Source: Anaerolineae bacterium (lineage in GTDB: Bacteria; Chloroflexota; Anaerolineae; JAKLPW01). Taken from it: 38,414 nt of DNA. Shown piece by piece: positions 1-8,718 of this stretch. Position 1 is the stretch's first letter, and every line of letters starts with the position of its first letter. Position numbers and translations under genes: made by a program. The stretch lies in contig JAKLPW010000251.1 of the NCBI GenBank assembly GCA_022013675.1, positions 1-38,414 on the forward strand, written 5' to 3'. The notes beneath the pieces were generated by a model. The model was not told the DNA's origin. It saw only the letters and a program-made list of their open reading frames with translations, and did no database searches.

Positions 1-173
1 CAATCTGGTCCACTGGCTGGCACCTGGCTGCTACCATAATTGCCATACCTGTGGATCGTAGCTAAAAGCTTTGTGTTCGCTACGTCGTTTCCGCTTGCCT
101 ATCGATCATCGCGGAGTTTGACAGAGCATGTCCGAAGTCTTACTCCACGCTATCAGACCGAGACCGCCAGGGA

Positions 174-202
174 TTGACACTGTATAAGAGGTATGATACA
201 TT
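174..202 (+). promoter_or_regulatory. Candidate sigma-70 promoter of the beta-helix gene
   Basis: TTGACA at 174-179 and TACATT at 197-202 are separated by 17 nt. The expected transcription start is near 209. A TTG that could be read as an upstream start codon at 174 is the first half of the -35 box, which argues that translation starts further down. Confidence 0.5.
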
Positions 203-260
203 GCATATCAAACTACGGGACGAAGCGTGCGAGCACAGTTTCCGACAAGGGAGGCAAACG

Positions 261-2258
261 TTGCGAAACAGAGTTATGATTGTGTTGGTAACATTATGTA
301 TGCTAGCAACACCGTGGCTGCTAACTCCACAAACGGTGCTGGCGGATACACTTGTTGTCACGAACACCCAGGATTCCGATGAAGGTTCTCTGCGACAGGC
401 TATCTTGGATGCAGAAGGCCGGGTGGGACCTGATACCATTGTGTTCAACATACCGGAGAGCGACCCGGGTTACAACGAGGTCCTTGGCGTCTGGACCATC
501 CAGCCACTAAGCGAGCTGCCCGAGATACTCTATGGAGAGACAACGATTGACGGCAGCAGTCAGGCGGACTTCATCGGTCAGGATACCAATCCCAGCGGCC
601 CGGAGATCGAGATCAACGGCACGAGTACCGGGCTGGTAGCGGTCGGGTTCCGCATAAGTTCATCCGACAACACGATCGCGAACCTCCTGATAAATAACTT
701 CTCCGGGGTGCTGTCCAGCGGGGCCATCGTCATTGATGGCGGAGGTGCCAATCGCAACGTCATTCGTGGGTGCTATATCGGCACAGATCCCACTGGGACA
801 GAGGCCCGACGTAACATCGCGGGCGTTGCCATCCTGCATGGAGCCCAGCACAATACCATAGGTGGTACAGTTGCCGGAGAGGGAAATCTCATCAGTGCAA
901 ATCAGGGTTCGTTGAGTAGCTTCGGTGTCTGGATCCAAGGGGAGGACAGCGACAACAACATCATCACCGGGAACTACATTGGCACTGACATCTCAGGCAC
1001 TGTAGCACTTGGTAACGCACAAAGCGGCGTCTGCATTGAGCAAGGCGCAGGATCCAATGTCGTCACCAACAATTTGATCTCGGGTAACAGGACCTACGGA
1101 GTTCTCCTGAAAGACGAGGGGACAAATAACAACCTGGTTTCGGGGAATTGCATCGGGCTGGCCAGTGACGGCATCGCGGCACTGGGAAATCGCTACAGTG
1201 GCATTGTCATCAAGAACGGTTCCCAGCACAATATCGTCGGTGGCATCGGGCTTGAGTCGCGCAATATCATCTCGTCAAACGGTGACTATGGGGTGTACAT
1301 CAGTGGCAGCGACACAGCCCACCATTACGTGGAGGGTAACTACATCGGTACCAACAGGGAGGGAGTCCTGAATCGGGGCAACGGGAAAGCCGGGGTATAC
1401 ATCACTGGCGGCGCACACCACAACACCGTCGGCCGCAGCTCGGCAGGCAGGAACGTCATCTCCGGCAATGAGTCGCATGGTATCTGGCTATCGTCTGAGA
1501 CTGCCCACAATACCATTCGCGGGAACCTGATAGGAACGGATGTATCTGGAACTCTGTCTCTGGGCAATAAGGGAGACGGCATCCGGCTGGAGAATCGTTC
1601 CCATTCCAACACCGTTGGGGGCGAACCCCACGCTGACGCCAATGTGATCTCCAGCAATCGGGGGAGTGGAGTTAGGATATCGGGCACGAACACGGTCAAC
1701 AACGCCATTGTAGGCAACTACATCGGTACTGATCTCATCGGCAAGCTAACACTTGGCAATACCTCCTACGGGGTCTACATGGGGCTAGGTGCTTCGGATA
1801 ATGCCATTGGCCCAGGCAACTCCATAACGCACAATGGTGCTCCGGGTGTGTATATCTACCTGGAAACGACTTTGCGCAACACCATCACTCGCAACTCCAT
1901 CGTGGGCAACGGCCAGAAGGGAATCAGCATCATCTTCGTAGCACAGCCTGACCCACCTACTCCAACCGTCACCGGGGGCTCAGGGAACTACGTCGAAGGC
2001 GAGGCTCTCCCTGGTACAACGGTAGAGGTCTTCTCCGGCCCTGATGACGAGGGAATGTACTACGAGGGAACGGCCATCGCGGGCCAGGACGGAACGTTCC
2101 GAATTGAAGCTCAAATCAGAGGGCGCTACGCTACCGCCACAGCCACGGATGCTGTTGGCACTACCTCCGAGTTTTCCGAGGAATACGAAGTCCAGCCGCT
2201 ATGGCGGATCCTCCACATACCCATCATTGTCAACAGCTACCACGCTTCAGGTAGCTGA
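261..2258 (+). CDS. Secreted right-handed parallel beta-helix repeat protein
   Basis: Predicted exported protein of about 665 residues. I place the start at the TTG at 261 because GGGAGG lies 6-7 nt upstream and the next residues form a signal peptide (hydrophobic core MIVLVTLCMLATPWLL, cleavage near VLA-DT). The frame stays open to a TTG at 174, but that codon lies inside the -35 box. After the signal comes a GSLRQAI segment, a motif common at the N-terminus of large bacterial surface proteins. About eight imperfect repeats follow, each built on N.I.GNYIGTD..GT..LGN and NVISGN, the pattern of NosD/pectate-lyase-like beta-helices. The last ~90 residues (from about GSGNYVEGEALPG) look like a small beta-sandwich domain. 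No catalytic residues can be assigned; polysaccharide binding or cleavage, or a structural surface role, are all possible. It is followed by a strong terminator and appears monocistronic. Confidence 0.8.
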   Translation: MRNRVMIVLVTLCMLATPWLLTPQTVLADTLVVTNTQDSDEGSLRQAILDAEGRVGPDTIVFNIPESDPGYNEVLGVWTIQPLSELPEILYGETTIDGSSQADFIGQDTNPSGPEIEINGTSTGLVAVGFRISSSDNTIANLLINNFSGVLSSGAIVIDGGGANRNVIRGCYIGTDPTGTEARRNIAGVAILHGAQHNTIGGTVAGEGNLISANQGSLSSFGVWIQGEDSDNNIITGNYIGTDISGTVALGNAQSGVCIEQGAGSNVVTNNLISGNRTYGVLLKDEGTNNNLVSGNCIGLASDGIAALGNRYSGIVIKNGSQHNIVGGIGLESRNIISSNGDYGVYISGSDTAHHYVEGNYIGTNREGVLNRGNGKAGVYITGGAHHNTVGRSSAGRNVISGNESHGIWLSSETAHNTIRGNLIGTDVSGTLSLGNKGDGIRLENRSHSNTVGGEPHADANVISSNRGSGVRISGTNTVNNAIVGNYIGTDLIGKLTLGNTSYGVYMGLGASDNAIGPGNSITHNGAPGVYIYLETTLRNTITRNSIVGNGQKGISIIFVAQPDPPTPTVTGGSGNYVEGEALPGTTVEVFSGPDDEGMYYEGTAIAGQDGTFRIEAQIRGRYATATATDAVGTTSEFSEEYEVQPLWRILHIPIIVNSYHASGS

Positions 2259-2273
2259 TAGGAGTCAACAGAA

Positions 2274-2310
2274 GCGGGACGACCTGCAAAGGTCGCCCCG
2301 CCTCTTTCCT
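2274..2310 (+). terminator. Intrinsic terminator after the beta-helix gene
   Basis: A 12-bp stem with one A/C mismatch (arms 2274-2285 and 2290-2301) closes on a GCAA tetraloop and is followed by CCTCTTTCCT. It begins 15 nt after the stop codon. Confidence 0.8.
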
Positions 2311-2325
2311 ATTCTCGACTGAAGC

Positions 2326-2541
2326 CTACTGGGCCTCTCCCTCTACTGCTGCGTTCAGGTCCGTCACCAAGACATCTACGTCAATACCGTGAGCCGTAGC
2401 ACCCTGCAGGATGTTCTCGAACCTGGCGGCTGCACAGCCAACACACATCAACCCATGCGCTAGGAAAACGCGGACTGTCTCCGGGTGTTCTCTCACAACT
2501 TCTCCAATAGTCATTTCCTTCGAGATCGTCTCAGTTGCCAT
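2326..2541 (-). CDS. DUF1858 redox-disulfide domain protein
   Basis: Small cytosolic protein of 71 residues made entirely of a DUF1858 domain (hybrid-cluster-protein-associated redox disulfide domain). The typical features are visible: an N-terminal MTIGEVVREHPETVRVFLAHG helix segment, then a CxxC pair (CVGC, C33 and C36) and a helical tail. The ATG at 2541 is preceded by AAAGGAG at good spacing. It lies 52 nt downstream of thioredoxin reductase on the same strand, so co-transcription is likely, and that context suggests its disulfide exchanges electrons with the thioredoxin system. The biochemical role of the family is not settled; the link to TrxB here is inference from position. Confidence 0.85.
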   Translation of the reverse strand: MATETISKEMTIGEVVREHPETVRVFLAHGLMCVGCAAARFENILQGATAHGIDVDVLVTDLNAAVEGEAQ

Positions 2542-2593
2542 TGTAAGCTCCTTTCGTTTTCTATCGAATTACGTGCTTCTGAACCGTGGGACA

Positions 2594-3538
2594 CTACTTT
2601 CCTTTCCACTCGCCATAGGTGCGACCTTCCAGCCCCGCAATGAATCGCTCTGCCTCGAAGGCGGCTCGCGCCCCCGAACCTACGGCCGTTGCTATCTGTC
2701 GCAAATGGGATTCTTGAACATCTCCAGCCGCAAAAACGCCTTCGACGCTAGCATGAGCGCGGCGATCGGTGACGATGTATCCTCGTTGATCTAGCTCCAA
2801 TTGTCCGGCGAGGAACTGGCTGTTGGGAATATCACCGATGTAGACGAAAACACCATCCACATTCAGTTCCGACTCCTCCTGGGTTTTGACATTTCGCAAG
2901 CGAGCGCCAGTTACCCTCTCCTCGCCGAGGATCTCCGTCACCGCGCTGTCCCACACGACTTCGATCTTCTCGTTGTTGAAGAGCCGGGTCTGCATGTAGG
3001 TCTCCGCCCGAAGCCGATCTCGCCGGTGCACCAGGTAGACTCTCTCGGCAAACTTGGTCAGGAACATGGCCTCCTCAACAGCCGCGTCACCCCCTCCCGC
3101 GACGATGACGGTCTTGCCCTTGTAGAAATAACCGTCGCAGGTGGCACAATATGACACGCCCCTCCCGCGCAGTTCCTCTTCACCCGCCACACCCAATTTT
3201 CGCGGCGAAGTACCGGTTGCCACGATCAGAGTCTGAGTCTGATACTCTTCCCCCCAGGTCTTCACCGTGAAAGGATGTGAGCTCAAGTCCACATCGGTGA
3301 CCTCATCGAATTCGATCCGCGTGCCGAAACGTTCGGCCTGCTTCTGCATGAGCTGATACAGTTCCATACCACTGATGAGTTCAGGAAAGCCCGGGTAGTT
3401 CTCGATCTCTGAGGAGAGTGCTACCTGACCGCCCAACTGCTGGCCAGCAATGATCAAGGGATTCATTTCTGCCCTGGCAGCATAGATAGCTGCCGTGAAT
3501 CCAGCCGGGCCACTACCGATAATGATAACTTTTTCCAC
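2594..3538 (-). CDS. trxB: Thioredoxin reductase (NADPH)
   Basis: FAD flavoenzyme that transfers electrons from NADPH to thioredoxin. I choose the GTG at 3538 as start: AAGGAG sits 7 nt upstream and the protein then begins VEKVIIIGSGPAG, giving 314 residues, the normal length. The longer open frame back to 3655 runs through the promoter. Visible motifs are the FAD-binding GSGPAG (residues 8-13), the redox-active CATC pair (131-134) in GVSYCATCDGYF, the NADPH-binding GGGDAA (148-153), and the C-terminal FAD motif GVFAAGDV. It is followed by the DUF1858 gene, probably as one operon. No thioredoxin gene is seen in the window, so the partner must be encoded elsewhere. Confidence 0.95.
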   Translation of the reverse strand: MEKVIIIGSGPAGFTAAIYAARAEMNPLIIAGQQLGGQVALSSEIENYPGFPELISGMELYQLMQKQAERFGTRIEFDEVTDVDLSSHPFTVKTWGEEYQTQTLIVATGTSPRKLGVAGEEELRGRGVSYCATCDGYFYKGKTVIVAGGGDAAVEEAMFLTKFAERVYLVHRRDRLRAETYMQTRLFNNEKIEVVWDSAVTEILGEERVTGARLRNVKTQEESELNVDGVFVYIGDIPNSQFLAGQLELDQRGYIVTDRRAHASVEGVFAAGDVQESHLRQIATAVGSGARAAFEAERFIAGLEGRTYGEWKGK

Positions 3539-3626
3539 TCTGCTACTCCTTACGACTACTCTTCCTGCTGACTTATCCAATCCTCTGCCCGCGCGTTGCG
3601 GCAGTTCATAAAAAGGATTCCCACGT

Positions 3627-3655
3627 ATTCTATCCATATCGCTCCATTCTGACAA
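3627..3655 (-). promoter_or_regulatory. Candidate sigma-70 promoter of trxB
   Basis: On the minus strand TTGTCA (3650-3655) and TAGAAT (3627-3632) are 17 nt apart. The predicted transcription start is about 80 nt before the trxB GTG codon. Confidence 0.5.
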
Positions 3656-3717
3656 ATCGATGGTGCCGAGAAGAAAGCCAATTGATGGAAACCATCCCTG
3701 TGAATGAGTATCACTAG

Positions 3718-3792
3718 CTGAAACTGGAAAGTCCCGTTAGGGACTGGCCAGTGCATTGGGGTTCAGTGCCTGCGGGCACTTTTCAGATTCAG
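3718..3792. repeat. Inverted pair of related hairpin units
   Basis: Two ~31-nt units of the form CTGAAnCTGnAAAGTnCC-4 nt-GGnACTG face each other, one on the plus strand (3718-3747) and one on the minus strand (3761-3792). Each has a short stem of about 6 bp: AGTCCC/GGGACT, and AGTGCC/GGCACT. The arrangement resembles a paired REP/BIME-type element. The T-run after the second unit (TTTT at 3780-3783) could also give weak termination. Confidence 0.6.
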
Positions 3793-3850
3793 CCAGCATG
3801 CAATCCCCGGCTTCCCATATCTCAACTTGTCTGCCGAGAAAAGGAACTCC

Positions 3851-3879
3851 TTGACGACCTGTTTTCTTTGTGCTACGAT
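3851..3879 (+). promoter_or_regulatory. Sigma-70 promoter upstream of yibE/F
   Basis: TTGACG (3851-3856), a 17-nt spacer ending in TGC, and TACGAT (3874-3879). The 5' untranslated leader would be about 120 nt. Confidence 0.6.
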
Positions 3880-4004
3880 AGCTCCACCAACACGCATAGG
3901 AAAGAGTCCTACTCTGGTAGCTACCGCTTCCACCCTACTCCTGGGTCTCGAGACGAATAGTCACAGACTCCAAGACACCTGTGCCCTGTCAAGGAGAGAC
4001 AATC

Positions 4005-5216
4005 ATGCGCAAGCAAGAACCTGCTCGGTCCTTTGAACGAGCCATCATAGGCATCGTCGTGCTTCTAGCATTCGTGGTGCTTTTCGAGGTTTCGAACGCG
4101 ATCTTTCCCTCCATACCCCCTACCCTGGATACCCCAGAACTCTCCGCTCAAGAGGCCGGACTAAGTGAGACCTTGCAAGCCAGGGTGACCAGAGTCCTCG
4201 AAGAGAGACCGGAGAATGCCGAGAATCGCCAACAACTATACCAGAAGCTTGAATTGTTGGTCACACACGGTAGCCTCAAAGGCCAGCACATCGTAGTTGA
4301 ACAGGGCCTGCTCACTCTGACCAGTGCAGCTATGCAATACAAGACTGGAGATCAGATACTGGTTGAGTACACCCACGGTCCTCAGGGAGATCACTTCGTG
4401 ATTACTGACTTCATTCGGCTCAAGTCGCTATTCTGGCTTGGCGTCGGGTTCGCGCTGATTGCACTGGTGGTGGGAAGGTGGAAGGGTCTCTTCTCCCTGA
4501 TCGGCACCGCTTTCAGCTTTGTGATCATCTTGCGCTTTATCCTGCCACAGATCCTGGCTGGCCGGGACCCCGTACTGGTGAGCGTAGTCGGTTCTGTCAT
4601 ACTAATGGGCTGTACCCTCTACATTGTCTACGGCTGGGAGATGCAGACTCATGCCGCGGCGGGCGGTCTCTTTCTGAGTCTCGTGCTGACTGCTCTATTG
4701 GCAGCCCTGTTCGTAAATTGGAGCCGCCTGTCGGGATTCAGTACGGATGAGGCAACGTTCCTGATGATGGAAAGCAGCATCTCTATTGATCCGCGTGGCC
4801 TGCTGCTGAGTGGCATCATCATCGGAGCCCTGGGTGTGCTCGATGATATCGCTGTTGGTCAGGCCTCTGCCATCTTTCGCTTGAGCGCAGTGAATCCTGA
4901 TCTGGACTGGCGCAGCCTGTTTGAGCACGGCATGAAGATCGGAAGAGATCACATCGCCGGTATGGTCAACACTCTCGTACTGGCCTACGTTGGAGCTTCG
5001 CTGCCCTTCATGCTGCTCTTCTCGCTCTACTCTGAGCCCTTCCTGCAGACCGTAAACCGTGGATTCATCGCCGAGGAGATCGTGCGCACATTAGTAGGCA
5101 GCATGGGACTCATTGCCACCGTGCCTTTAACGAGCCTCCTGGCCAGCTGGCTCGCCGCCTCGCAAGCCACAAGATACGAGATTGTGGACGGAGAGCACTC
5201 TGCGACGGCTAAGTGA
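4005..5216 (+). CDS. YibE/F family membrane protein
   Basis: Polytopic membrane protein of 403 residues. The start is the ATG at 4005 with AAGGAG 8-9 nt upstream; the in-frame ATG at 3981 has no such site. Residues ~12-32 form a first membrane span, followed by an extracytoplasmic domain of roughly 100 residues with no cysteine. Then come about seven further hydrophobic spans, including the conserved stretch GLLLSGIIIGALGVLDDIAVGQ and the later NTLVLAYVGASLPFML, both hallmarks of YibE/F proteins. The family occurs widely in Gram-positives and Chloroflexota; its substrate is unknown and I do not assign one. The gene appears to stand alone, with its own promoter. Confidence 0.85.
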   Translation: MRKQEPARSFERAIIGIVVLLAFVVLFEVSNAIFPSIPPTLDTPELSAQEAGLSETLQARVTRVLEERPENAENRQQLYQKLELLVTHGSLKGQHIVVEQGLLTLTSAAMQYKTGDQILVEYTHGPQGDHFVITDFIRLKSLFWLGVGFALIALVVGRWKGLFSLIGTAFSFVIILRFILPQILAGRDPVLVSVVGSVILMGCTLYIVYGWEMQTHAAAGGLFLSLVLTALLAALFVNWSRLSGFSTDEATFLMMESSISIDPRGLLLSGIIIGALGVLDDIAVGQASAIFRLSAVNPDLDWRSLFEHGMKIGRDHIAGMVNTLVLAYVGASLPFMLLFSLYSEPFLQTVNRGFIAEEIVRTLVGSMGLIATVPLTSLLASWLAASQATRYEIVDGEHSATAK

Positions 5217-5725
5217 AGCGTTCCCCCCCGTATCCATGCTGCCCTTCGCAAGACGAGACTTACGCGACAACGCCTGATTGTAGGCGCATCTCGCTCTTAG
5301 CAACCGCGCTCCTTCCGGCCCGTTGACTCATCCCCACCCTACCCCTGCTAGACAAAGACAGAGAGACCTCACGTCCCCTTTCGGAACATCCTAGACACCA
5401 CGAGCGTCTAATAGATGACACCAGTTTCCCATAGGTTCTGGGCACCGATGTCATTGAACTGCGCTTGGGCGTACACCTACCGCCACACCCTTGCAGAGCA
5501 GCGATGAACCTAAGGAAGGTTACCGACGAGCGTCTTGGACGATGATGTCAGCTTCTTGACAGGAATCTGGCAGCTTACAGTCAAGCAGAAATGCCTTGAA
5601 TCCATTATAATAGCGGTAGATATAGAAGAACGATGGAACAGCGATAGTAGCTAGAGTCAAGGGCTTTGCCTGGGGGATTGGCTCAGGCCGTAGCGGCTCT
5701 CAGTAGAGAGCGGAGGAGGAAAGTC
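5217..5725. other. Intergenic region, mostly featureless
   Basis: About 500 bases between the yibE/F stop and the next start. The only usable signals are a perfect TATAAT at 5606-5611 without a convincing -35 box at the right distance, and an isolated TTGACA at 5556-5561. An open frame on the minus strand (5260-5454) has no start signals or recognisable sequence. No clear terminator for yibE/F is visible. Confidence 0.5.
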
Positions 5726-6244
5726 ATGAAAGGGTCATTCACTTTCCTATTGATACTCGTGGTCGCTTTTATGTCCGTCGTAGCGAAGAACGCTCCAGAA
5801 GTTGAGATCATTCGCGCCACTCCAACGCCGCACAAAACCGATGCTGACAAGTCGATGGGGGGAGTCAAAGAGCCAGAACCAGCACCAAGTGCAACGCCGA
5901 TACCGCTCCCTGAGCACATCTGGCCGCCGAATTTAGGGACTAGCTATGAACACGAGAAGTTGGCCGGTGTAGGCAATCGCTTTGACATTGGAGAGCCGCA
6001 GATCTTCGTCTCCTTTGCGTACAGAAACATGGAGGATGGCCTGCCTTGCACCATCGCTGTGTTGCGAGGTGGAGAGGCGAACGGAGAGATGAGTTGGCTC
6101 TGGGATACCAAGTTGCGTTCTTCCCAAGGCAGCATGACCGCGGACATCATGAGCATCATCGAGAATCTTCAGCCCGGGGACTACGCAGTGGAGATCTCGG
6201 TGCATGATCAGATCGAACAAAGAGTGGAGTTCGAGCTCTTCTAG
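5726..6244 (+). CDS. Membrane-anchored or secreted protein of unknown function
   Basis: Protein of 172 residues that I do not recognise. The ATG at 5726 is preceded by a strong GGAGGAGG at 6-7 nt, which decides the start over the longer frame from 5666. The first ~20 residues are a signal peptide or signal anchor (KGSFTFLLILVVAFMSVVA). No lipobox cysteine is present. Residues ~30-65 form a linker rich in Pro, Thr and Glu (ATPTP, EPAPSATPIPLP), typical of a spacer between membrane and an external domain. The remaining ~105 residues look beta-rich and end in a GDYAVEISVHDQIEQRVEFEL strand pair reminiscent of a small immunoglobulin-like fold. That fold guess is weak. A strong hairpin lies 107 nt downstream. 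Confidence 0.7.
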   Translation: MKGSFTFLLILVVAFMSVVAKNAPEVEIIRATPTPHKTDADKSMGGVKEPEPAPSATPIPLPEHIWPPNLGTSYEHEKLAGVGNRFDIGEPQIFVSFAYRNMEDGLPCTIAVLRGGEANGEMSWLWDTKLRSSQGSMTADIMSIIENLQPGDYAVEISVHDQIEQRVEFELF

Positions 6245-6350
6245 GGCGGTGCCTGGAACGATGCCTGGCAGACAGAATACCAGCCCGCCCGTTCAGTCTT
6301 CCTCATGGGCCACTCCGGCGTGAGATGGTATGATCGCCTTAGTTAGCTCT

Positions 6351-6388
6351 GCGCCGCCTGCGCTTTTCGCGCAGGCGGCGCTCTCTTG
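6351..6388. terminator. Strong hairpin between convergent genes
   Basis: A perfect 13-bp GC-rich stem (6351-6363 with 6369-6381) on a TTTTC loop is followed by TCTCTTG. It lies between the 3' ends of the gene at 5726 and transketolase and may serve both directions, though the T-tract is better on the plus strand. Confidence 0.7.
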
Positions 6389-6443
6389 TCACATACGTAC
6401 CCGCCTTGCAGCGAGTTCTACCTTTTCCTGCGGGTAGAGCGGC

Positions 6444-8453
6444 TCACAACCAGGACATGATCCGATCTGCCACCTGGGTCGGCGTGAACCCAAACTCCTC
6501 AGCCAGTACCTTCTGGGGAGCAGAATCTCCAAAGCGATCCATGCCAATACACAGGCCGTCCCGCCCGGTGAGCGTGCCCCAGCATTGAGTGCGCCCTGCT
6601 TCGATCGCAACGATCTTATGACAACCTGGAGGGAGAACCTCATCCCGGTAGGAAACCGGTTGCCCCTGAAAGAGTTCTACCGAAGGCATGGACACCACAC
6701 GGGCCGAGTAGCCGTGGCTGGCCAGGATGTCTTTCGCATCCATGGCCAAACAGACTTCCGATCCGGTGGCAATGATGACCAGATCCGGGATTTTCGCCTT
6801 GGGATCCGAGACGACGTAGCCTCCCCTCCACACCAACGTGGGATCGAAGCCATTCTCACGGTTCAAAATTGGAAGCGACTGACGGGTCAAGATCAACGCC
6901 GTCGGTCCTTCGGAGTGCTTGAGCGCCCAAGCCCAAGCCATAACAGTCTCCAGTGCATCCGCAGGGCGAAGCACAGTTAGCCCAGGAATAGCCCTGAGCG
7001 CGCTCACTTGCTCCACGGGCTGGTGTGTCGGGCCATCTTCTCCCACGAAGAAGCTATCGTGAGTGAATACGTAGATGACCTGTTGATGCATCATGGCTGC
7101 CAGACGGATTGGAGGCCGCATGTAGTCCGAGAAGATCAGGAACGTGCCCACATAGGGAATCAGACCTCCATAGAGAGCCATTCCATTGGCGATAGCGCCC
7201 ATGGCGTGTTCTCGAATGCCAAAGTGGAAATTCCTTCCTCGGAAATCGCCCGGTGCCACGGCCTCCGAGGACTTGATCATGGTGTGGTTGGACGGAGCGA
7301 GGTCGGCCGACCCACCACACAGGGCTGGCACCAACTCGGCGGCCTTCTGGATCACTCGTCCGCTTACTCCGCGGCTCGCGGCAGCCTCTTCCGGTACAGC
7401 ACCAAGTAGCTGCTCCGCGATATCCTCAGGTACAGGAGTACCAAAGTGGGTCTCCCACGCCTTCGAAAGCTTCGGATGTGCCTCGCCCCACGCTGCAAAG
7501 GCCCTCTGCCACTGCTGATACTCTTTCTTCAGATCAGCGACTCTGGCGGCAAACAGGTTCCGGACTTCGTCCGGAACGTAGAAAGTCGGTTCCAACGGCC
7601 AGCCCAGCTTCTTCTTGGTCGCACTGACCTCCTCCGGGCCAAGGGGCGCTCCGTGTGCAGCCGCTGTATCCTGTTTGTTGGGGCTACCATAGGCGATGTG
7701 CGTTCGCGCGATGATGAGCGAAGGCCGCGAGGCTTCAGCCTGGGCCTTCTCGATGGCATTGGCAATGGCCTCATGATCATGCCCATCGATCTCCTGCACG
7801 TACCAACCATAGGCCTCAAAACGACCCGCCACATCCTCCGAGAAGGTCAGGTTCGTGTCTCCATCAATGGTAATATGGTTGTCATCGTAGATGTAGATCA
7901 GATTGCCTAGCTTGAGATGCCCGGCCAGAGAAGCGGCCTCCGCCGATACTCCCTCCATCAGATCGCCGTCACTGACTATGGCATAGACGTGATGCTCAAT
8001 CACTGATAATTCATCCGTATTGAAACGGGCTGCCATCATCTGAGCTGCGATGCCCATACCCACGCCGTTGACAAAACCCTGTCCCAGAGGTCCGGTGGTA
8101 GTCTCCACCCCGGGCGCACAACCATACTCGGGATGCCCCGGTGTCATGCTGCCCCACTGCCGGAAGTTCTTAAGTTCCTCCAGGGGCAAGTCATATCCAG
8201 ACAGATGAAGCAGTGCGTACAGGAGCATCGAACCATGCCCCGCCGACAAGATGAAGCGGTCTCGATTCGGCCATTGGGGATCCTCTGGGTTGAAACGAAG
8301 ATACCGGCTCCATAGCACAAAAGCATAATCCGCAGCACCCATGGGCAATCCCGGGTGCCCGGACCGTGCTTTCTCCACACCATCCACAGCCAGCATGCGG
8401 ATGGTATTAGCCCCCAGCTTGGCCAACTCACGATTGACACGTCCAGGTGTCAT
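6444..8453 (-). CDS. tkt: Transketolase
   Basis: Thiamine-diphosphate enzyme of the non-oxidative pentose phosphate pathway, moving two-carbon ketol units between sugar phosphates. At 669 residues it is full length. The ThDP motif is clear (GDGDLMEG ending in NLIYIYDDN, residues ~160-195), as are the early catalytic stretch [19 protein letters not shown], the pyrimidine-domain segment [19 protein letters not shown], and the transketolase C-terminal domain with IIATGSEV. The ATG at 8453 has AAGGAGG 7-8 nt upstream. It has its own near-consensus promoter and is flanked by unrelated, oppositely oriented genes. Ribulose-phosphate 3-epimerase of the same pathway lies 24 kb away in this window. Confidence 0.97.
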   Translation of the reverse strand: MTPGRVNRELAKLGANTIRMLAVDGVEKARSGHPGLPMGAADYAFVLWSRYLRFNPEDPQWPNRDRFILSAGHGSMLLYALLHLSGYDLPLEELKNFRQWGSMTPGHPEYGCAPGVETTTGPLGQGFVNGVGMGIAAQMMAARFNTDELSVIEHHVYAIVSDGDLMEGVSAEAASLAGHLKLGNLIYIYDDNHITIDGDTNLTFSEDVAGRFEAYGWYVQEIDGHDHEAIANAIEKAQAEASRPSLIIARTHIAYGSPNKQDTAAAHGAPLGPEEVSATKKKLGWPLEPTFYVPDEVRNLFAARVADLKKEYQQWQRAFAAWGEAHPKLSKAWETHFGTPVPEDIAEQLLGAVPEEAAASRGVSGRVIQKAAELVPALCGGSADLAPSNHTMIKSSEAVAPGDFRGRNFHFGIREHAMGAIANGMALYGGLIPYVGTFLIFSDYMRPPIRLAAMMHQQVIYVFTHDSFFVGEDGPTHQPVEQVSALRAIPGLTVLRPADALETVMAWAWALKHSEGPTALILTRQSLPILNRENGFDPTLVWRGGYVVSDPKAKIPDLVIIATGSEVCLAMDAKDILASHGYSARVVSMPSVELFQGQPVSYRDEVLPPGCHKIVAIEAGRTQCWGTLTGRDGLCIGMDRFGDSAPQKVLAEEFGFTPTQVADRIMSWL

Positions 8454-8496
8454 TGAATACTTCCTCCTTATTTATGTAATCCTCCCTTTCTTCCAG

Positions 8497-8525
8497 ATAG
8501 TAGCCCAAGTTGCTTCTGGTGTCAA
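8497..8525 (-). promoter_or_regulatory. Sigma-70 promoter of tkt
   Basis: On the minus strand TTGACA (8520-8525), a 17-nt spacer and TACTAT (8497-8502). Transcription would start about 37 nt before the tkt ATG. Confidence 0.7.
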
Positions 8526-8591
8526 GGTGACGAGTTCCCATTCAAGGCAAGCGCATCCAGACGACTGGCAAGGTGCGTTGCATCTGATTGG

Positions 8592-8620
8592 TTGACGAGT
8601 TGTAGACGTTAGAGTATCAT
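8592..8620 (+). promoter_or_regulatory. Sigma-70 promoter of the class III aminotransferase
   Basis: TTGACG (8592-8597), a 17-nt spacer and TATCAT (8615-8620). An in-frame start at 8620 would lie inside the -10 box, which supports the later ATG at 8719. Confidence 0.65.
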
Positions 8621-8718
8621 TGGTACACAAGACTTCAGTCTGCTACCGGTTGGCGCTTGCCCTAGCTACCAGGCAGCCTAAGGTCCACGATTCATCACCA
8701 CATACCCCAGGGGGAGCT

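Larger units (their letters stand above)
3656..4004. other. Intergenic region between divergent trxB and yibE/F genes
   Basis: This stretch contains the inverted hairpin pair at 3718-3792 and the plus-strand promoter at 3851-3879. Short open frames across 3751-4036 lack ribosome binding sites and recognisable protein sequence, so I do not call genes here. Confidence 0.6.

Noticed and set aside
174-260. Longer N-terminus of the beta-helix protein from a TTG at 174
   Set aside because: The TTG is part of the -35 box, and the TTG at 261 has a Shine-Dalgarno and leads directly into a signal peptide.
3761-3792. Simple terminator reading of the second hairpin at 3.77 kb
   Set aside because: The stem is only about 6 bp and no gene ends upstream on the plus strand; the inverted-pair repeat explains it better.
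5260-5454. Small minus-strand open frame in the gap after yibE/F
   Set aside because: No start signals; Ser/Arg-rich low-quality sequence; not like any protein I know.
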